This document shows, one piece after another, positions 59,773-64,000 of a stretch of 64,000 nt of DNA; within the stretch, counting starts at the first letter, position 1; every line of letters begins with the position of its first letter. The translations under genes and the position numbers were made by a program. Source of the stretch: JAVKBW01 sp040222995 (lineage in GTDB: Bacteria; Pseudomonadota; Alphaproteobacteria; UBA8366; Aestuariispiraceae). Below the pieces are notes generated by a model. It was given only the letters and a program-made list of their open reading frames with translations, searched no databases and was not told where the DNA came from. The DNA is taken from NCBI GenBank assembly GCA_040222995.1, contig JAVKBW010000036.1, positions 1-64,000 on the forward strand, given 5' to 3'.

Positions 59773-61095
59773 ATGGTGAAAATTCCTGACATTGACGACA
59801 AAGGGTTACGGCAATCGCTCTGGGCGGCGACCGCCGAGCCAGCGCCTGATTGCCCGCCGCTTGCCGGAGTGAGAAAGGCCGATGTGCTGGTTGTCGGCGC
59901 GGGTTTCACGGGCCTGTCTGCAGCCTTGCATCTGGCTGAAAAGGGTGTCGATGTCGTCGTTCTTGAAGCGGTCGAGCCGGGTTGGGGCGCGTCGGGCCGC
60001 AACGGCGGCCAGGTCATTTCAGGACTGAAAGACAATCTGGGCGGACTGGAAAAACAGTTCCGACCGGAACAGATCGAGCGGATGAAGGCGTTTGCCCGCA
60101 CGACGGCCGATACGCCCTTCGATCTGATCGAACGCCATGGCATTGAATGCGATGCGGTGCGCGCCGGCTGGATCCAGGGCGCTCACGGCCCGGCAGCCGC
60201 AGACCAGATGCGCCGGAAGGCTGAAACGCAGGCCGCTGCCGGCGGCGATGTCGCCTTCCTCAACGCTGATGAGGTGGAAGGGCTGACAGGCACAGGCTGG
60301 TATCATGGTGCATTTCTCGATCGTCGCGGCGGTACTTTGCAGCCGTTGAGTTATGCTCGCGGGTTGGCGAGGGCGGCGATCGCCGCCGGGGCCGACATCT
60401 ATGGTCAATCACCCGTCTCCACGCTTGAAAAGCAGAATGGCGCATGGCTCGCGAAAACGGAATCCGGCGCATCCTGCCGCGCCGGGAAGGTGCTGCTGTG
60501 CACCAACGGATACTCCGATCTTGCGAATCTTGTGCCGCAGATCACTCAGTCGGTCGTGCCGTTCTACAGCTACCAGTGCGCGACGGCTCCTCTTTCTGAC
60601 AATCTGCGCAAATCGATTCTGACAGAGGGGCACGGCGTTTCGGAAACCCGGCGCGTCCTGAGCTACTTCAGGCTCGATTCCGAAGGCCGGTTCCTTTTGG
60701 GCGCGCGCGGTGCAATGGACGGATCGCTAGAACATTCCGCGTTCAACCTCGCCCGCGAGCGGCTGGCTCAGCTTTTTCCGGTGCTGCGTGACGAGCCGCT
60801 GGAATATTTCTGGAACGGTCGCGTCGCCATAACGTCCGACCATCTGCCCCGGTTCGTCGAACCGTCGCCCGGTCTGTATGCGGCTTTGGGCTGGAATGGC
60901 AGGGGGGTGGCGATGACCAGCGCGATGGGACCGGCGCTCGCCGACTGGCTAACCGGTGCGCCGGGAGAAGACCTGCCGATCCCGGTGACGAAGGTTCGGC
61001 CGATTCCCTTTCACGGTCTGCGCCTTGTGGCGGCGCAGGCGATTGTAAGCTGGAGCGATTTTCAGGATAAACGGGAACGAAACCGTTCGGCCTGA
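59773..61095 (+). CDS. FAD-dependent oxidoreductase (PuuB/glycine oxidase-like)
   Basis: 440 aa. N-terminal FAD motif ADVLVVGAGFTGLSAALHLAEKG at about residue 37, GWGASGRNGGQVISGLK (flavin loop), RFLLGARGAMDGS, and the C-terminal GLYAALGWNGRGVAMTSAMG. Resembles gamma-glutamylputrescine oxidase and other amine oxidases of the DAO family. No polyamine genes adjoin, so the substrate is open. Start MVKIPDIDD. Confidence 0.93.
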   Translation: MVKIPDIDDKGLRQSLWAATAEPAPDCPPLAGVRKADVLVVGAGFTGLSAALHLAEKGVDVVVLEAVEPGWGASGRNGGQVISGLKDNLGGLEKQFRPEQIERMKAFARTTADTPFDLIERHGIECDAVRAGWIQGAHGPAAADQMRRKAETQAAAGGDVAFLNADEVEGLTGTGWYHGAFLDRRGGTLQPLSYARGLARAAIAAGADIYGQSPVSTLEKQNGAWLAKTESGASCRAGKVLLCTNGYSDLANLVPQITQSVVPFYSYQCATAPLSDNLRKSILTEGHGVSETRRVLSYFRLDSEGRFLLGARGAMDGSLEHSAFNLARERLAQLFPVLRDEPLEYFWNGRVAITSDHLPRFVEPSPGLYAALGWNGRGVAMTSAMGPALADWLTGAPGEDLPIPVTKVRPIPFHGLRLVAAQAIVSWSDFQDKRERNRSA

Positions 61096-61104
61096 TAAAA
61101 ACTA

Positions 61105-61680
61105 TCAGATACGTTCCGACAGCCAGATCGCCAGTTTTGATGCGCGTTTGATGGTTGCGCTGAGAACGGGATAGCCAACGGCCTGTTCCGCGCCGTGCTC
61201 GTAACCGATATCCCGGTGTTCCAGCTCCTCAGCACGAAATTCCTCGATTGTGGTTTTAAGCGCGGCTTCATTCTTGTCCAGACGCTTCGCCTGGGCGGCG
61301 TAATGTTCGTCGATAACCTCTTCAACCGCGACCGTGCAGGCCATGGCGGCCTTTTCACCCATCATTGCGGTGGCTGCGCCGAGGGCGTATCCGGCGACAT
61401 GCCAGACCGGGGTCAGTGCCGTCGGACGGACTCTGCGATCGACGATCAGTTTATTGAATGTGTCGAGATGGCGTTGTTCCTGTTCCGCCATTTCGCGGAT
61501 GACGGGGCCGCTCGGTTTGTCGGCAAGAATCGAAAGCTGGCCGGCATATATTCGGGCGGCGCCGTATTCGCCGGCCTGATCGACGCGAATCATCGCATCG
61601 ACATCGCGCGCCGGTTTCGGGTCGCCCGGCAAATAGGCCGGGCCCGGTCGAGGTTCGTTCCTTTTGTCGGTCGCGCTCAT
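61105..61680 (-). CDS. coq7: 3-demethoxyubiquinol 3-hydroxylase
   Basis: 191 aa diiron enzyme of ubiquinone synthesis. The E-x-x-H iron ligands appear in VDQAGEYGAARIYAG, MAEQEQRHLDTF, VAVEEVIDEHYAAQ and FRAEELEHRDIG. The ATG overlaps the DsbB-like gene stop (ATGA). Membrane-associated. Confidence 0.96.
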   Translation of the reverse strand: MSATDKRNEPRPGPAYLPGDPKPARDVDAMIRVDQAGEYGAARIYAGQLSILADKPSGPVIREMAEQEQRHLDTFNKLIVDRRVRPTALTPVWHVAGYALGAATAMMGEKAAMACTVAVEEVIDEHYAAQAKRLDKNEAALKTTIEEFRAEELEHRDIGYEHGAEQAVGYPVLSATIKRASKLAIWLSERI

Positions 61681-62186
61681 GGTCGCCCTCCGCTACGCAG
61701 CACCGCCAGAACGTAGGCCCCGGTCGCCAGCGATATCAGCGCATTATAGGCTGCCATCGACAGGCCGAAAAAGGACCATGCCACTTCGTCGCACCGAGGC
61801 GGCGGCGCTTCGGTCAGCATGGATGAAAGATCGGACAGGCTGGTTGGCAGGGAAGACCCGCTGCATGTCGCCGGTCCTTCCCAGTATCCGTATTCAACGC
61901 CGACATGATACCCGGCCACACCAGCCCCCGCCAATATGCACAAAGTGGCCAGGCCGCTGGCCAGGTTTTGAAGTCGCGGTTGTCGTTTCATGTAGAAGGC
62001 GGCGGCGGAAATGCCGAGGGCGACCCACCAGGCAAGGCGCTGGTACTGGCACAACTGACACGGCGCAAGCCCTTCGACATATTCGAAATAATAGGCGCTT
62101 CCCAGCATCGAGGCGCTGGTCAACAGAATCAGCAGCGGCATACAGGCCGGCAGCAACCATGTTTCCGCATCAAGCAGTTTGTTCAT
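61677..62186 (-). CDS. DsbB-family disulfide bond formation protein
   Basis: 169 aa with four membrane helices. First periplasmic loop LAPCQLCQYQRLAWW (CxxC redox pair), and GPATCSGSS and PPRCDEVAW in the second loop. Reoxidises DsbA with quinone. Coupled to coq7 by ATGA. Note that the adjacent genes coq7 and dsbB share a quinone link. Confidence 0.94.
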   Translation of the reverse strand: MNKLLDAETWLLPACMPLLILLTSASMLGSAYYFEYVEGLAPCQLCQYQRLAWWVALGISAAAFYMKRQPRLQNLASGLATLCILAGAGVAGYHVGVEYGYWEGPATCSGSSLPTSLSDLSSMLTEAPPPRCDEVAWSFFGLSMAAYNALISLATGAYVLAVLRSGGRP

Positions 62187-62202
62187 AAGCCGAACTTCCG
62201 AT

Positions 62203-62805
62203 CTACAAGGCGAACTTCAACGCGATAAACCCGCCGACCAGCAGTATGAAGAATATTGCCGTCATAAGGCCGAACCGTTCCTCGATCAATCGCCGGACAC
62301 TGGGACCAAAGCGCCAGAGCAGCGCTGCGACGAGAAGAAATCTTACCCCCCTGCTACCTAAGGACGCCAGCATGAAGGTTGTAAAATCCAGATGCAACGC
62401 GCCGGAGGCAATCGTCACGATTTTGTAAGGCAGGGGGGTTAGCCCGCCGCCAATAACGATAAGCCAGCCATGTTCTGCAAATGCGGCTGACAGATCGTCC
62501 AGCGCATCGACATGTCCATAAAATTCAATGATGGGCAGGCCGACCGTATCCATCAAGCCATAGCCGATCAGGTATCCGAAAGCGCCGCCGACGACGCTGG
62601 CGATCGTGCAGATACCGGCAATCCGGAAAGCGCGATGCCGGGCGGCCAGAACAAGCGGTATCAGCAAAACATCCGGCGGGATCGGAAAGAAGCTGCTTTC
62701 AACAAAGGAAATGAACGCCAGCCACCAGACCGCATGCCGGTGCCCTGCAAGACTCATCGTCCAGTCGTACAGCCGCCGAAGCGGCGAAAGAAGTGCCTGG
62801 ACCAT
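62203..62805 (-). CDS. YqaA/DedA-family membrane protein
   Basis: 200 aa, about five membrane helices. FISFVESSFFPIPPDVLLIPLVLA, ASVVGGAFGYLIGYGLMD and GLTPLPYKIVTIASGALHLDF are typical of the longer DedA/YqaA family. Start MVQALLSPL preferred over 62865. 16 bp upstream of dsbB. A second, shorter paralogue is in the metal locus. Confidence 0.93.
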   Translation of the reverse strand: MVQALLSPLRRLYDWTMSLAGHRHAVWWLAFISFVESSFFPIPPDVLLIPLVLAARHRAFRIAGICTIASVVGGAFGYLIGYGLMDTVGLPIIEFYGHVDALDDLSAAFAEHGWLIVIGGGLTPLPYKIVTIASGALHLDFTTFMLASLGSRGVRFLLVAALLWRFGPSVRRLIEERFGLMTAIFFILLVGGFIALKFAL

Positions 62806-63122
62806 GTTCCGGTTTCCTCGAGAAAGGGTGTGGATCGTTGTCCCGAATTTTGCGCAACTATTCAACCCGGCAATTTACCGCGCCCGAGCGGCTACCTATT
62901 TGTGCGCTTTTTAACAACCAGCCCTTGCTCGCGAATCGTGTTTCATGTACCAAAGATCAAGGAATTGCGGGGATTTTTGTCCCGGTGCCCATGGTCATGT
63001 CGAAGTTTGCGGCGGAACGGTGCAGGGGTTACGCAAGATCTCTGTGGTATAGAGCATAATACTCACATGCGGTAATTTGTTGGGTGGTCTCACGCTTTTG
63101 TTCACTTAAGGGGACATAATTA
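62806..63122. other. 317-bp divergent gap between dedA and mdh
   Basis: No gene seen. It holds a short hairpin GGGGA-TTTT-TGTCCC (about 62970), a small AT-containing block (GTGGTATAGAGCATAATACTC, near 63042) that could carry the mdh -10, and AAGGGGA before mdh. I cannot assign a -35 with confidence. Confidence 0.4.
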
Positions 63123-64000
63123 ATGGCACGTAATAAAATTGCGCTTGTCGGCGCAGGAAATATCGGTGGTACGCTGGCGCTGCTTGCAGGGCTGAAGGAT
63201 CTTGGCGACGTCGTTCTGTTCGACATTGTCGACGGCGTCCCTCAGGGCAAGGCATTGGACATCGCACAGAGCGCGCCTGTCGAAGGCTTCGACGCCTCAA
63301 TGAAAGGCGCCAATTCCTACAGCGCGATCAAGGGCGCGGATGTCGTGATCGTGACGGCGGGCGTTGCCCGAAAGCCGGGCATGAGCCGCGATGACCTGAT
63401 CGGTATCAACACAAGCGTCATGAAGTCGGTCGGCGAGGGCATCAAGAAGAATTGCCCGAACGCGTTCGTTATCTGCATCACCAACCCGCTCGACGTGATG
63501 GTAGGTGTCCTGCAGCGGGCTGCCGGGTTGCCGACCAACAAGGTTGTCGGCATGGCCGGCGTTCTGGATTCAGCCCGGTTCCGGTGCTTCCTGGCGGAAG
63601 AATTCCGGGTGTCGGTCGAAGACGTCACGGCATTTGTTCTGGGCGGTCACGGCGACACGATGGTGCCGCTGGTTCGATATTCGACCGTCGCCGGTATTCC
63701 AGTTCCGGATCTTCTCAAAATGGGCTGGTCAACCAAGAAGCGTATTGCCGACATCGTTCAGCGGACGCGGGACGGCGGTGCTGAAATCGTCGGTTTGCTG
63801 AAAACCGGTTCGGCTTTCTATGCGCCGGCGTCCTCCGCGATCGAAATGGCCGAATCCTATCTGAAGGATAAAAAGCGCCTGCTGCCGTGTGCGGCGTTCT
63901 GCAACGGCCCGTACGGCCTCAAAGGTATCTATGTCGGCGTGCCGGTCGTGATCGGCGCGGGCGGTGTCGAACGGATTGTCGAGATCAAACTGTCGGCGCC
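63123..64000 (+). CDS. mdh: NAD-dependent malate dehydrogenase (3' end outside window)
   Basis: TCA-cycle enzyme of the LDH-like MDH type. 292 codons are visible, open at the right edge. KIALVGAGNIGGTLALLA (NAD), FDIVDGVPQGKALD, GVARKPGMSRDDLIGIN with the substrate Arg, ITNPLDVM and the catalytic His in VLGGHGDTMVPL. AAGGGGA 8 bp before ATG. sucCD commonly follow in this group; not visible here. Confidence 0.97.
   Translation, partial: MARNKIALVGAGNIGGTLALLAGLKDLGDVVLFDIVDGVPQGKALDIAQSAPVEGFDASMKGANSYSAIKGADVVIVTAGVARKPGMSRDDLIGINTSVMKSVGEGIKKNCPNAFVICITNPLDVMVGVLQRAAGLPTNKVVGMAGVLDSARFRCFLAEEFRVSVEDVTAFVLGGHGDTMVPLVRYSTVAGIPVPDLLKMGWSTKKRIADIVQRTRDGGAEIVGLLKTGSAFYAPASSAIEMAESYLKDKKRLLPCAAFCNGPYGLKGIYVGVPVVIGAGGVERIVEIKLSA

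Overview
The window looks like a high-GC, aerobic alphaproteobacterial chromosome, probably Rhodospirillales-like. This rests on gene content: a PhaR-type PHB regulator with the PHB pathway, DUF2125, a TIGR02302-family membrane protein, a twin-transmembrane/PduO/EtfBA neighbourhood, Coq7, and a class II (B12) ribonucleotide reductase. I see no rRNA, tRNA, CRISPR array, prophage or insertion sequence. Nearly every gene is chromosomal housekeeping type. Two short, less GC-rich accessory patches (about 13.2-14.5 kb and 31.1-32.4 kb) carry unrecognised proteins.

Layout. 0-6.8 kb: the end of a chemotaxis receptor, then a nearly complete queuosine locus (tgt, queF, two coupled QueD-like genes, queE, queC, queG) with a DksA-like protein and a tiny membrane peptide. 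6.8-8.7 kb: a ZntB-like transporter and a secreted FGE-fold protein. 8.7-13.2 kb: PHB metabolism (phaR, a PhaE-like small protein overlapping phaC, phaA, phaB). 13.2-14.5 kb: accessory patch. 14.5-16.4 kb: FG-GAP protein and DMT transporter. 16.4-20 kb: a metal locus (membrane-anchored protein, HupE/UreJ protein, CsoR-family sensor with a dyad G-tract operator, MFS pump with a histidine-rich tail, DedA-like protein). 20-24.9 kb: katG, MarR regulator, cupin, GST, methyltransferase. 25-27.9 kb: overlapping chorismate mutase-hisC-tyrA operon. 28-31.1 kb: PCuAC chaperone, exported AlgH-like protein, DUF2125, ChaC. 31.1-32.4 kb: second accessory patch with a possible structured RNA. 32.4-34.8 kb: nrdJ.

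34.8-64 kb: plsC/ydcF/ftsX/ftsE operon, zinc-ribbon membrane protein, CIO-type cydAB, TIGR02302-lysA-lptM-argH, TlpA-like protein, an Hpt plus response-regulator pair, hbd-etfA-etfB-pduO unit, a barnase-like exported protein, AEC transporter, NUDIX, GluQ, AlkA-like glycosylase, HNH nuclease, FAD oxidase, coq7-dsbB-dedA, and the start of mdh.

Functional links. GluQ acts on queuosine-containing tRNA-Asp, the product of the first cluster. Three B12-linked functions (QueG, NrdJ, PduO) occur here. Base composition and codon use change visibly near the 5' end of nrdJ (about 34.4-34.8 kb): the left part is richer in G+C-ending codons than the right. This may reflect recombination, a natural compositional domain, or an assembly join, and matters for any argument that ties the two halves together. 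The most unusual items are the complementary, degenerate QueD pair, the barnase-like protein that lacks the family's catalytic glutamate, the CsoR-type operator in the metal locus, twin TTGC-N6-GCAA dyads in the phaR/phaC intergenic region, and the plus-strand hairpin-terminator element at 31.3-31.5 kb.
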